A stretch of 64,000 nucleotides of DNA from Atriophallophorus winterbourni (GCA_013407085.1 JACCGJ010002793.1:1-64000), one strand, 5' to 3'; shown: positions 54,161 to 63,999, counted from the first letter of the stretch. The notes: generated by a model not told the origin, from the sequence alone. Made by a program: numbers and translations.

Positions 54161-54578
54161 TCACTTTTGTTGCGACCTTTTTTTGATGGTCGAGGAATGG
54201 CTTTCAACGTTTACTTTTATTTCGAGTTATCCATGAAGATGACAGCTGAATCAATAGCAATGTAAAATATTTAGTGAAAACCTATGTGTTCAAAGGCGAT
54301 CATTGCTGAATCTGCTATAACAGCAGCACCTGATGACCTAGGTTATGTAACTTCAGGTGATATTGATTTTTTGTTTGTTTGATATTGTGCAGATTCTTTT
54401 CTACTTTTTTAAGGTACGTGTTGCAGAGCATTGATGTGAAATACCGAAACGGTTATTCTTCGTCAATAATCGTTTGTTTATAATTTCCTTTGCAACGCAC
54501 AATCTTTTCGTGAAAATAGCTAAATGAAAAACAATTTTTTATTCGGCAGTTATAACATGATGAACAAAAGTCAGAATT

Positions 54579-56769
54579 CTAACCACGAAAATATTTCCAC
54601 GTAACTCCAGCCACGAGAATCAGCGCACAATACACGGACCATCGAAGTACGTGAATTTGACGAACAATTTTCTGTTTAACTTGCAGTACATTTTCTCCAC
54701 GGTTCGTGTAAGGAAACGGTTCGTTTGGGATGGATTCATTGAGAAAACCACAAAGCGGTTCCCATCCATCAGCTGGATCAAAAATCAATAGTTTGTCAGC
54801 TGGAACATCGGAAATTACACTGTCGTTCCATTTCTCGTAAGCTTCAATCAACTCTGTCTCACTCATATATTTGTAGTTCTTTCCGAGAGCTATCGTGAAA
54901 ACTTTATCCAACATTAAGCGGAGATCGCTACCTAGCCATAGGTTTAGTATGATACTTTGTGCACAATTAAATGGTCTGTCACTTTCCGGGGGTAAAATGT
55001 AGGATTTGAAACTTTTCGCCCATTTTTCGGGATCACGAACTGTCAACACAACCTGTTAAATATGAAAAAACTGTGTTGCAAGAAATGAAATTGATATTTT
55101 TTAAGTCAATTTTAACACCATCAACATCAGAGACAAAATTACCCAGGAAGCACTTACTGAATGCTTCACTGACATACAACAATGAAAAAGTGAAATCTTG
55201 AAAGATGAGAAATGGTTATACCTAAATAGCTACGGAATCTATAGAAAAATGAGCATAAACAAACTGAGATATGGTGCCTAATCCTCGAATACAACACGCA
55301 TTCAATCAAGTTTCCTGAACGGGTAGACCGATTTCAGTACGAAAGCTACCTTGAGGCTTTCACTGCATTGCATAATAACAAGCTTTCCGCGTCGCTCCAC
55401 TTGATAACATGCAAGGTCTAACAAACACTCTAAGAAGATGCTCAGTAGAAGACCGTCACTGAACACGCTTTCGGGACATATATTGGAGCTTAACTAATCA
55501 TTGCGATATCTGATCGCGGAGGAGCCCTACTTTGAAAACATGAATAGTAATTGTTTTTTGTTGACTATGGCAGGCGACAATAGCAATAGAGATTATCTGC
55601 ATTGTAACGTCCACGATCCTATATTTGATAACTTCCATTTATTTCGTATGTATGTAAACACGCGTAAATGCACAAAATAAATTCCATACCAGATTTTACT
55701 CAAGGTAGATTAGTCAAGTTAAATTCCATAAAAAGCTCGCCATTTTTAGGCAATTATATCACACAATACACACATCACGACTGGTTTCGTGTTGTTTGCA
55801 CTCATCAGGTAGGGAAAGTAGGATCAGGACCTGTACGTGTTGAAACATTGGTGTAATTTTGAACAATGTTAGAACTTGTATGCACTATGGGAAAAGGCTG
55901 TAACGATAATGATGTTTAATCGAATGTGTCGAATTACATTCAGATGGTGTGTCGTTCAAGCTTTAACGAATCTAGGCTTACAAGTTCAAACTTGCAAAAT
56001 ATGATAATCGATTATGACCATGGGTTTAACCCCATCTACATGTGTATTGTCCCATTTGATTGAACAGGTTAGTCGTGCCAAACAAACGTATTTGAAAACG
56101 TGTGTCGCCGATCGGGGAAACATATGCCATGCCACTGGATATCTTGTTTATCGATCCTCCACCATATCAATGCATGCGGATCCTGACACTGTTCTCTATG
56201 GCTGATGAGTACTAACAACACGAAACCGTTTTATGGTGTGTATATGATGAACATGCATGCGAATAAGCATTTTGCAATTTCCCATGAAGTTATCAATGAC
56301 ATCTGTGACAAACAATGAGGTTCTTATAAATATTTTTTGTGTATACAGAGGTCTTAATTGTGTATTCTTGCAACCGTCTGTTTCGCAATAAATTACACTC
56401 TACTACAATTTATAGTGTCCAGTTAAATTTGCATGATAAGCACCTCACCTTAGCATTCGGATTAGCCTTCAAAATTTCCTTGTAGATCGCACAACCTGGA
56501 ACGTCTACCGCTGAGTGAAAACCGCTGAAAGCCTGGCGAATCTTCTCACAATCCACCTTTCCGCTTTCCAGATCCGACAAAATTTGCAGAAATCCTTTCC
56601 TCAATTTCTTGTGTTCTGGGTGTTTCGACAAAAGCTTGTAACCATGATAGCAAGGCTGGTGATAAATTATTTCGAGTGCTTTTCGTAAACTTTGCGTGCC
56701 CGTGCGACTTAATCCAGCCCCAATAACGGCTAAACCTTCGTTTTCAACGGAGACTTGGTCGCAGTTCAT
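54579..56769 (-). CDS. Membrane-anchored sulfotransferase-like protein (two exons)
   Basis: Join of 56449-56769 and 54579-55052, 264 residues, phase 0 junction AAG|gtgagg ... ttaacag|GTT. Exon 1 has the nucleotide-binding P-loop-like start (GAGLSRTGTQSLRKALE) that holds PAPS in sulfotransferases, then a CYHGYKLL stretch. Exon 2 opens VVLTVRDPEKW, the 3'-phosphate-binding Arg/strand, then LLIFDPADGWEPLCGFL near the end. The C-terminus has one hydrophobic segment (VYCALILVAGVTWKYF), suggesting a tail anchor. The family includes the schistosome sulfotransferase that activates oxamniquine; the substrate is unknown here. The start ATG at 56769 is the first in frame. Confidence 0.85.
55690..55860 (-). 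repeat. Hammerhead repeat, family B, in the sulfotransferase-like intron (sense to the gene)
   Basis: In minus sense: CCCTACCTGATGAGTGC, AAACAACACGAAACCAGTC, GTGATGTGTG (55772-55817). All core bases are intact. Helix III ACCAGT is no longer a perfect palindrome and stem I is partial. It is in the same sense as the host gene, so it would be in the pre-mRNA. Confidence 0.65.
55990..56280 (+). repeat. Hammerhead repeat, family B, in the same intron (antisense)
   Basis: A near full unit (GGGTTTAACCCCATCTACAT, TTGAACAGGTTAGTCG). Its hammerhead at 56175-56235 reads GCTGATGAGTAC, TAACAACACGAAACCGTTTT. The core is intact but the cleavage palindrome is lost. Opposite orientation to the copy at 55.8 kb, so the intron RNA could fold on itself. 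Confidence 0.6.
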
Positions 56770-58199
56770 GATTTATTCAATAGAAATCTTGTCCGCACAA
56801 TTGTTTACACCCGTATATAAACCAAATTTATCGATCCATTTAAGAACGATACAGAAAACCTGTTTATCGGAATTTCTTCGGCCGTTTCGGTCAAAACAAC
56901 CTTCAGGTTTCCGCAGCAGCACACAAATTGGATCGATATGGGTGGGTTAAATTTTACGTGGTCTAAATTTGTGTGATTTAAACGTAAAACTTTATTGTGA
57001 TGATCCAAAATCAAGGAAACGGTGGAACTGCGAACTTCATTTAACATAGTAACAATAATGTTCACGTTTCTTTGCAGCGAGAGAATGGGGTCTAGTCTAG
57101 AAGTTGGGTGGCATCTTTGGTTTTCGATCACCCCTACTTCTCGATAACACTCCATCTCACAGTAACAAAGTTCTCGCATCGCGATTCGGTGTACAGGTTT
57201 ATATGGTTGCTTAGCCGATACAACGTGCAGGGCTCTTAGTCAACCATTAACATGGTTTACATCAGAAAGTCACTGAGAAACATAAAGTGAATTATTCAAT
57301 CGTTTATTGAACACTTAACGTATAATCACGCACAGAGTGATAACATACACGTGATTCACGTAATTCTCGTGGGAATTTGCACAAAGGTAGTCACTTCGAT
57401 CTGTTTGTTGAGCTGTTCTTGGGGTCACCCCCGTTTGACTTGAATTGACATATTGCTTAGCATCAAATGGATGATAATGTTCTCATAGTGATTCGATTTC
57501 CAGGCAGCTTGTTGCAATTCGTTCTCAAACGAATATGATTTTGAACCAATTACTTGTGAAATTAATGATTTCTCTGAAGGGACATTGTAATGATCCAGCT
57601 CAGGTATTTTGTCGGAAAGTGTTGTACTACAGACCTTCCTGATACTTAATTTCAGTTCAGTTAATTACCCATGGAATTGCCTAATAATTAATTTGGATTT
57701 TCTTAAAAATTTCAATATTTTTTCAGGGCAGACCTATCAAATTTTAGAGCGCGGGCTCTTTTAATCTTCATTCATTTTTAATTAATGTTCAATTTCCTTT
57801 TATCTGGTCAAATATATATTGGCTCGCGATTCTATCCATTAAGAAAACGAGCTGACTTTAACCGCTCAACTTTATATGACAAAACTCAGGTGAAATTCAT
57901 CGGCTAGAAGTTTTATCCGGCAAACCGACTATTCGTAAATATGCAATCGCAGCCAGTGGAATATGCGGCGCATTATTTTAATTTCTTGTCCTGCATATTG
58001 GTAAACAAGATATCGTTAGAGAGATCTTTTTTAATCCGTGCACTTTAATCTAACTACACTTAGATATTACAAGTAATGCATAACTAATATTGATCACAAT
58101 GGCGATGATGTTTATCGGATTTTGTATCTAGTACAAACGAACTTCTTATTGAAAAACGTATTCACATAAAATGCACGTATCTGTTACGGATCTTTTATC
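56770..58199. other. Upstream region of the sulfotransferase-like gene; no gene recognised
   Basis: A 125-codon minus-strand stretch (56805-57179) is Cys-rich at its start but shows no known motif or splice link. The promoter of the sulfotransferase-like gene should lie here; no core element is clear. Confidence 0.35.
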
Positions 58200-59040
58200 A
58201 ATCCCATGTTACTTAACCCTCCAAAATGTGTCCTAGTACATGAGATTTAACCGGTTGGACGTATGTCCCTAACTTTTGAGCGAAAAACAGCACAAAACTA
58301 GTAGTGGTGTGCTTGAGTGTAATGAAAATGCAAACTAAAGAGCATTTTTTTCATGATCATGTGAATGAATAGGTTGGTTGTGCCAACGTTATCCAACAGT
58401 GTCATACAAGCGGTACTTGTTTACCATTCCTCCACTATTTCAAGCGTATGCGGATCCTGATCTTACTGTCCCTACTTGATGAGTACAAAGAGCACGAAAC
58501 CGGTCGTGGGGTGTGTGTGACGGCAAAGCATGCAAATGAATATTTTGTTTCATGGTTATGGGTTTAACCCCATTAAACATGTGTTTGGACACATGTGATT
58601 GAACAGGTTGGTTGTACCAGCCTTATCCAACAGTGGCATACAAGCACTCCTTGTTTACCATTCCTCCACTGTACCAAGCGCATGCGGATCCTGATCTTAC
58701 TGTCCCTACTTGATGAGTACAAACAGCATGAAACCGGTCGTGGGGTGCGTTTGACGGCAAAGCATGCAAATGAATATTTTGTTTCATGGTTATGGGTTTA
58801 ACCCCATTAAACGTGTTTGGACACGTGATTGAACAGGTTGGTTGTACCAGCCTTATCCAACAGTGGCATACAAGCGCTACTTGTTTACCATTCTGTCACT
58901 GTTTCAAGCGTACGCGGATGCAGATTTTTCTGTTCCTAATTGACGAGTACAAACAGCACGAAACCGGTCATGGGGTGTGTGATGAAAATCCATGCACGTT
59001 TGATTAAAATGTTTATTTTGCCAACCTTATCCAACAATGG
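58200..59040 (+). repeat. Tandem array of family B hammerhead units
   Basis: Units of about 230-234 bp. Three well-preserved units begin (AATAGGTTGGTTG / GAACAGGTTGGTTG) at about 58367, 58601 and 58831, preceded by a decayed one. Each has the GCATGCGGATCCTGATCTT leader, a hammerhead and a GGTTATGGGTTTAACCCC palindromic hairpin. All three hammerheads (58469-58511, 58703-58747, 58931-58980) have T at C3 (TTGATGA or TTGACGA) while GAAACCGGTC is conserved. Confidence 0.8.
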
Positions 59041-59550
59041 CATACAATCGAAACGTTTTGGTGACTATTAAATTTCAAGTGCAATTTAATTTAACTTTGA
59101 TCAACTGTGGAATTAATTTGCGAAAGGCGTAGTCAATCGATTAAAAATATTGCTAAATTTGTGTGTTGGAAAGTTATAAATTGTTTCTGGTGATTAATAG
59201 ATAGACAGAAATATGGGATGAGAAAATTAAAAAGCAACACTGTTTGTCGTCCTCCCAAATTATCAATTAATAGCAAACATTACTAATTTTATATTAATCA
59301 AAAACATTTAATATTGATTGAAATATTTTAGGAATAGTCGAACATTGAATGAACATTTATTTCTTAATTTTAAGCAAATTAGCTATTTACGCGTTAAATC
59401 AATTTAAAATAGTTATGATTGTTTTGTTTGTTGAACGACTTCGTTCTAAGTAACAGTGTTTTAGATCAATTGAATGATTTCATGGAGTGACAATATGATT
59501 CCCACTAATGTAAAGGAAAATGTTTGTGACCGATCGGGAAATCATAATAA
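59041..59550. other. AT-rich spacer
   Basis: No supported gene. The right part (about 59493-59545) contains ATGATTCCCACTA and CGATCGGGAAATCA, which reappear on the other side of the PLE (62610-62655) as an imperfect long target duplication. Confidence 0.45.
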
Positions 59551-59560
59551 TGAAAAATAA

Positions 59561-59915
59561 AGTTTGTAATGAATCGGTGAGAGTAGTTTATTGGTAACGT
59601 TTCGCTTCTGACACAGAAGCTTCGTCAGACCAAGGGTGTCAGTACGAACAGAGATCAAGCTTAAATTGCATTCACCTGACCAATCATGAGCTGGTTAAGA
59701 ACTGCACAGTCCATGGTGGGTTTTGCGCTCGTTAAGAAGGACAGGCGCGTTCAATATCAACTGACGCACCACCACCCCTACGTGCCATATAATCCCTTAA
59801 TTCTTTTAGTCTTGGCAGGTGTGAATGACATCTGCTGACAGATTAGCGCGATTGCGTAATCGGTGCGCACACTAGGGGTTACGCACGTTAATGTTTATCC
59901 GCTGCAGGACCGAGG
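59561..59915 (-). repeat. PLE left terminal arm with hammerhead
   Basis: About 355 bp, an inverted copy of 62246-62605 with few mismatches, from TTTGTAATGAATCGGTGAGA to CCGCTGCAGGACCGAGG. Includes the minus-strand hammerhead at 59591-59633. The two arms could pair into a very long stem. Confidence 0.85.
59591..59633 (-). ncRNA. Hammerhead ribozyme motif in the PLE left arm
   Basis: In minus sense: TTGGT (stem I), CTGACGA, A, GCTTCTG-TGT-CAGAAGC (stem II, seven perfect pairs), GAAA, CGTT, then ACCAA (stem I partner, five perfect pairs). Helix III is ACGT, a loop-less two-pair palindrome. Cleavage is expected between GTT and ACC. One unpaired A sits next to stem II. Confidence 0.72.
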
Positions 59916-60265
59916 TCTTGGCCACACAGACGGAGCAAATTAGAGAGAAACAGAAACGTAAGTTCGCCACTCTTTTAACATTTAAGGATAAATGTAATTC
60001 TACTAGTTCTTTTGATGACTGTGCTAAACAATAGTCTAAAGTAATTAACTTATCAGATAGGCCGCTCTCGCAGACCGAACAAAGATTGTTGGAAAAAGGT
60101 TTAAACTTCTCACTAAGTACAAAGGTTTTAAAACCTGAAGATATCATTACATGCGTAGAATCTACCTTAACTCAGCTACTAGAAACACAGGCAGGCGCAC
60201 TACGCAACTGTATAGCCAGTATTATTAAGAAACAACGGCCAGAAAGGTGTAACCTTGCTCAAGAT
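59916..60265 (+). pseudogene. PLE ORF, N-terminal part
   Basis: Reads KFATLLTFKDKCNSTSSFDD, an in-frame TAG, then PLSQTEQRLLEKGLNFSLST and LKPEDIITCVESTLTQLLE. The LLEKGLNF-type motif marks the start of PLE reverse transcriptases. It is cut by the LTR element at CNLAQD and resumes after it. Confidence 0.75.
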
Positions 60266-60419
60266 TGTAGAAAAGTCAAGATCAGAGCGACACATGTGTA
60301 TTCACTACACGTCAACAAACATATGAATCATCATGGGAATTACAATACAGAGATAGACACACTGACAGCTACTGCATTTTGATTGGACAATGAGTATTTA
60401 TGCTGACAGCCACTCCACA
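60266..60419 (-). repeat. 3' LTR of the miniature LTR element
   Basis: 154 bp; the outer end abuts AAGAT at 60261-60265. In sense it begins TGTGGAGTGGCTGTC and ends CTTTTCTACA. It differs from the other LTR at two positions (T/C each). Confidence 0.88.
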
Positions 60420-60432
60420 TCCTTCCGTCTTT

Positions 60433-60897
60433 TCAAATGAACTTACCTACTGTGCGGTTGCGCAAATTTATTTCGTTTGGAGGCTCTGGATCTCTTCCAT
60501 GTTTGATCGGCTCATCGGCATCTTGGACGCGACAATTGAATTTATATCGTTCAAATGTATCGTTCACTTGACCGAGGCAATATTCTTCGAGCTTCGCGAA
60601 GATTGTTTCCAAGACATCTGCATCTTCGTTCTCATCAAATGTGAAACACTGTATGAACTTCGTCGCCTGTTCACCAAGCGCATTCCTCAGCGTCACCATT
60701 TGATACGCTTTATCGGTATCCGTCAGATTCGCCAACGTCCGAATGTCGCTAAACTGTTCCTTCCACAGTTTCCATCTCTTTGCCAATCCTTCATCACATT
60801 CCATTGCGAGTGTTGCCGGTGGTCGAACATTGAAGCCGCTAAAACGGGCGTTGTCAGTTCTATCCGACGTTTTCTCGTCGATCACCCTCGTCACCAT
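60433..60897 (-). CDS. Gag-like protein of the miniature LTR element
   Basis: 154 codons, uninterrupted. The A of the ATG is the last LTR base, so the start straddles the LTR/internal junction. It begins MVTRVIDEKTSDRTDNARFS. The FNVRPPATLAMECDEGLAKR, WKLWKEQFSDIRTL and RNALGEQATKFIQCF stretches follow the pattern of Mag/K02A2.6-like gag (WK.W..QF). No zinc knuckle is present. The last 25 residues (RDPEPPNEINLRN) do not fit gag and probably come from the deletion junction. Confidence 0.75.
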   Translation of the reverse strand: MVTRVIDEKTSDRTDNARFSGFNVRPPATLAMECDEGLAKRWKLWKEQFSDIRTLANLTDTDKAYQMVTLRNALGEQATKFIQCFTFDENEDADVLETIFAKLEEYCLGQVNDTFERYKFNCRVQDADEPIKHGRDPEPPNEINLRNRTVGKFI

Positions 60898-61050
60898 GTA
60901 GAAAAGTCAAGATCAGAGCGACACATGTGTATTCACTACACGTCAACAAACATATGAATCATCATGGGAATTACAATACAGAGATAGACACACTGACAGC
61001 TACTGCATTCTGATTGGACAATGAGTATTCATGCTGACAGCCACTCCACA
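60897..61050 (-). repeat. 5' LTR of the miniature LTR element
   Basis: 154 bp; the outer end abuts AAGAT at 61051-61055. The inner end CTTTTCTACA runs into TGGTGACGAGG, which serves both as primer-site candidate and start of the gag-like ORF. Confidence 0.88.
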
Positions 61051-61055
61051 AAGAT

Positions 61056-61495
61056 GAACAGCGAGCGCTTCTTAATCTGCTAAAAGAAGAAGGAATAGTG
61101 ATCACTAGAGCCGACAAAGGCAAGGCCACAGTGATACTCTCAAAAAGTGATTATAGAAATAAGGTTGAATCACACCTTGCGGAAGGTCCTTATGAAGTTA
61201 TTGACAGCAGGAGAACCACGTCGATTATGAATAACAGTAAGCGGGTGATTTCGAGATACTTGCGTGGAATTAAGGAGGAACTAGGTCAGGGATTATGGTT
61301 CAGGCTATACCTGTAGTCTGCTCAGACTCCTAGGTTCTACGGGCTTCCAAAGATACACAAGGTGGGCGTCCCTCTGCGACCTATCGTGGATAGCATTGGA
61401 TCCCCAACACACGAATTAGCGAAGCATCTCGCTCGTTTGTTGAAACCGCTAGTCGGGAACAGGGACACTTCCATTCTTGGAGTGTCTCGCGCGAA
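61056..61495 (+). pseudogene. PLE ORF, RT N-terminal part
   Basis: Continues from the point of LTR insertion: EQRALLNLLKEEGIVITRAD, KGKATVILSKSDY, then [20 protein letters not shown] and [14 protein letters not shown]. Both the ADKG and GLPKIHK motifs are PLE hallmarks. A stop at 61314 and the loss of everything up to the C-terminal linker (no YVDD-type box) show that it is dead. Confidence 0.8.
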
Positions 61496-62245
61496 AGCAG
61501 AATAGTAAAATAAGCACTACGGTTTATCGTAAGCCAATCGACACAGATGCGGTCTTGTGGTACTCATCAGCGCACCCCCAAAAAGCATTTAATTCAGTTG
61601 CGAAATCGCTGTTCTACAAAGTTGAACGCTTGTGCAGCAATGCCACCGATAAAAAGCATGCCCATCAAGAAGTTAGTCGTCGACTTGCTGATCATGGTTA
61701 CCCTATGAGCCTAATTAAACGCCAACTGAAACGGGTTAAATACCCAGCACCCAAAACGGAAAAAAGTTTGGCGTGCAACAGTTTCTATACCTTACATTGA
61801 GGAAGCGTCAAAGGGGATAAGTCGAATCTTAAATAACGCAGTTATACGAGTAACGTATAAAAGTCGTAGAACGCTCCGTTCCTTATTAACGCATCTCGAA
61901 GATAAAAAACCTTAAGTCTGCGCGACGAATTGCGTATATAAAATCAACTGTAAGGGTTGCTCGGGAGTATATATCGGACAAACACCCAGAGAACTCAGTA
62001 CTAGGATAAGTGAACACAAAAATCGAATCGGTAAGCAGCCACACAATTCCAGTGAATATCAAACACTGATAAGAGATTCAGCACTGACTGAGGATGTGCT
62101 GGACACCGGTCACAGAGTAGAACTTGATCACGTAGAAGTGATAAAACCATACATGGAACGACTTCACGCTGAGGCGGTTGAGATAACAAAGGCTGGTAAG
62201 AATGCTGTCAATAAGGTGGATGGGGCTGATATCATCACAATCTAG
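61496..62245 (+). pseudogene. PLE ORF, linker and GIY-YIG endonuclease
   Basis: KISTTVYRKPIDTDAVLWYS and SAHPQKAFNSVAKSLFYKVE precede the linker with EVSRRLADHGYP. The GIY-YIG domain near 61920-62245, in a shifted frame, contains a CVYKINCKGCSGVYIGQT segment, STRISEHKNRIG and HAEAVEITKAGKNAVNKVDG, ending at TAG just before the right arm. Several frameshifts. Confidence 0.8.
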
Positions 62246-62605
62246 CCTCTGGTCCTGCAGCGGATAAACATTAATGTGCGTAACCCCTAGTGTGCGCACC
62301 AATTACGCAATCGTGCTAATCTGTCAGCAGATGTCATTCACACCTGCCAAGACTAAAACAATTGAGGGATTATGTGGCACGTAGGGGTGGTGGTGCGTCA
62401 GTTGATATTGAACGCGCCTGTCCTTCTTAACGAGCGCAAAACCCACCATAGACTGTGCAGTTCTTAACCAGCTTATGATTGGTCAGGTGAATGCAATTTA
62501 AGCTTGATCTCTGTTCGTACTGACACCGTTGGTCTGACGAAGCTTCTGTGTCAGAAGCGAAACGTTACCAATAAACTACTCTCACCGATTCATTACAAAC
62601 TTCAT
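62246..62605 (+). repeat. PLE right terminal arm with hammerhead
   Basis: Inverted copy of the left arm, starting immediately after the ORF stop. It carries the plus-strand hammerhead at 62529-62572. The outer side then shows CATGATTCCCACTA, which also occurs at 59.49 kb. Confidence 0.85.
62529..62572 (+). ncRNA. Hammerhead ribozyme motif in the PLE right arm
   Basis: TTGGT (62529-62533), CTGACGA (62534-62540), A, GCTTCTG-TGT-CAGAAGC, GAAACGTT, ACCAA. Identical in all paired parts to the left-arm copy, so both have kept the fold. Confidence 0.72.
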
Positions 62606-62610
62606 TTTTT

Positions 62611-63590
62611 CATGATTCCCACTAGTTAACCGATCGAAATCAGTTCAATTCATCAGCTAAATGTGGCGGTAACATACCGGAAGTAGCTCACGCTCGTCAA
62701 AACTTTAGTTCTCGAACCGTGACTTTGTTTCATATGAAAATCGCCAAGAGCAAGTTCTTTCATCGTGTGAGATCACTAGTAATTGCTGTTATCTTGGAAA
62801 TAAAATTCAGCAATGTCAATTGCAAATATCCGTATCCGACAGAACGTTTTAAAAGCTTTCTGACCGTTGAATAACTATTTATTTGTACTCAAATTAGGGG
62901 GTTCGATTACAATATAGTAAGCACTGCGATTGTAACATTCGATCAATACTTGGAGTATGTTCTAATCGATAATTTTGTTCAAAATCCAACCAATTGGTTA
63001 ATCTTGATGTTTTCACTGGTCAAGATTTGTGATAAACTTCAAGCCAATCAATGATTAGGGCTGTTTTATTGAATACAAGCAGTATCTCGTAACAACCTAA
63101 CTATGAGAAGCAGTTTATTTCAAAAGTGTTGCATTCAAACCTGCTATCTTCTGATGTTCATCCCGGCGTGATATTTATGCCGCGTTATACGAATATGAAT
63201 AACATTGTGCTAACAATGATAATCTCGAGAACGCAAAAAATCAGGTTTGGAAACTCTAAATGTTCGGTTTCATTTGCCATATTCTTCACTTTCGAGAGAG
63301 TGTTGAATCAACCTGAAATAGATTGAATGTGGTTCGTAACGCGCTTTGCAGAGTCAAATTGCCCCGCATTATTCAGTTGGTACACATGTATGGCTATCAA
63401 TTTCTTATGTACTGCTACGTTAAGGTTACTTCAACAAGTATTTCGGTAGGGCACACGCCAACGAATATATTATAATATAGTTCGTCGTTTAGTTTTGTCT
63501 ACCTAACAGAAATTCATCCGTAATAGAGGAGAATATGCGTAGCTTAGGATGAGGATGTTGTTCACATGGTGTTCGCCGAGGTTGTATCGT
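62611..63590. other. No recognised gene
   Basis: The left 45 bp are the right half of the long PLE target duplication. The rest is AT-rich with no supported feature; the 67-codon open stretch at 63126-63326 has no motif. Confidence 0.4.
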
Positions 63591-63640
63591 TGTTGTTGGA
63601 CGTTTTGTCATCAAGCTAGATGACATCATCAGCAAAACTT
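63591..63640 (-). ncRNA. Degenerate hammerhead at the 3' end of the second PLE family
   Basis: In minus sense: GCTGATGA, TGTCATC-TAGCTT-GATGACA (stem II, six to seven pairs), AAAACGTC, CAACA. The expected GAAAC is AAAAC, so G12 is lost or shifted. The position, about 140 bp after the endonuclease stop, fits a PLE terminal repeat. Confidence 0.5.
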
Positions 63641-63774
63641 ATTTCGAAGTGACTTAAAATTGGTATTCATTGGTTTTTATAAGGTCCGTCTGTCCGTACG
63701 CCATCACTCCCGTTGGTTGGTTGAATTCATGTGTTGCATTCTTGTCCATCGAGTTTTCAATGGTTGTAGACAAT

Positions 63775-63999
63775 TTAAGGTGCTGGTTGATTATTATCGT
63801 TGTTGAGTGCCACGCCTAGATGAATTCTCGCGCTCATCAGTTGTTTTTTTGCAGAAATCTTCGCGTTGTCCCATTTGTATTCGTGACCGAATTGATCAAC
63901 ATGTATTGAAATCAATGACCTTAAGTCGTGTATTCGTACAGCTAACCAGTGCCCGTGTAGTCTTGTGCTTAGCTTGCGGCCGGTTTGTCCGATGTAGGT
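63775..63999 (-). CDS. PLE GIY-YIG endonuclease, C-terminal part (runs off window)
   Basis: Minus strand, open from the window edge to TAA at 63775-63777. Reads TYIGQTGRKLSTRLHGHW, the second half of the GIY-YIG motif with its conserved Arg. Then AVRIHDLRSLISIHVDQFGH and EYKWDNAKI, which are typical of Penelope-type nucleases. It belongs to a family distinct from the 59.5-kb element. No stop is seen in the visible part, so this copy may be intact upstream. Confidence 0.8.
   Translation of the reverse strand, partial: TYIGQTGRKLSTRLHGHWLAVRIHDLRSLISIHVDQFGHEYKWDNAKISAKKQLMSARIHLGVALNNDNNQPAP

Larger units (their letters stand above)
60266..61050 (-). mobile_element. Miniature gag-only LTR retrotransposon (785 bp)
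   Basis: Complete small element on minus: 154-bp LTRs (60266-60419 and 60897-61050, two differences), a 5-bp target duplication AAGAT (60261-60265 and 61051-61055), TGTGGAGTGG...TTTCTACA ends, a TGGTGACGAGGGTG primer-site-like start, one gag-like ORF, and an AAAAGACGGAAGGA polypurine tract before the 3' LTR. It has no protease, RT or integrase, so it depends on another element. The near-identical LTRs indicate recent insertion. Confidence 0.85.
59551..62610 (+). mobile_element. Penelope-like element with inverted terminal arms, internally deleted
   Basis: Plus-strand PLE: left arm (59561-59915), N-terminal ORF part, an inserted 785-bp LTR element (60266-61050), the start of RT, a deletion near 61490 that removes the RT catalytic core, the C-terminal linker, GIY-YIG endonuclease ending at about 62245, and the right arm (62246-62605) as an inverted copy of the left. 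Inverted or direct terminal repeats are known for PLEs. Unable to move alone. Confidence 0.85.

Noticed and set aside
56805..57179. 125-codon Cys-containing minus-strand stretch upstream of the sulfotransferase-like gene.
   Set aside because: No domain, no splice link, and AT-rich surroundings; not reported as a gene.
58780..58830. GGTTATGGGTTTAACCCC hairpin considered as a terminator.
   Set aside because: It is part of every family B unit in a eukaryotic repeat; no reason to call a bacterial-type terminator.
60400..60957. 185-codon plus-strand open stretch across the mini LTR element.
   Set aside because: It is the antisense shadow of the gag-like ORF, whose motifs read on minus.
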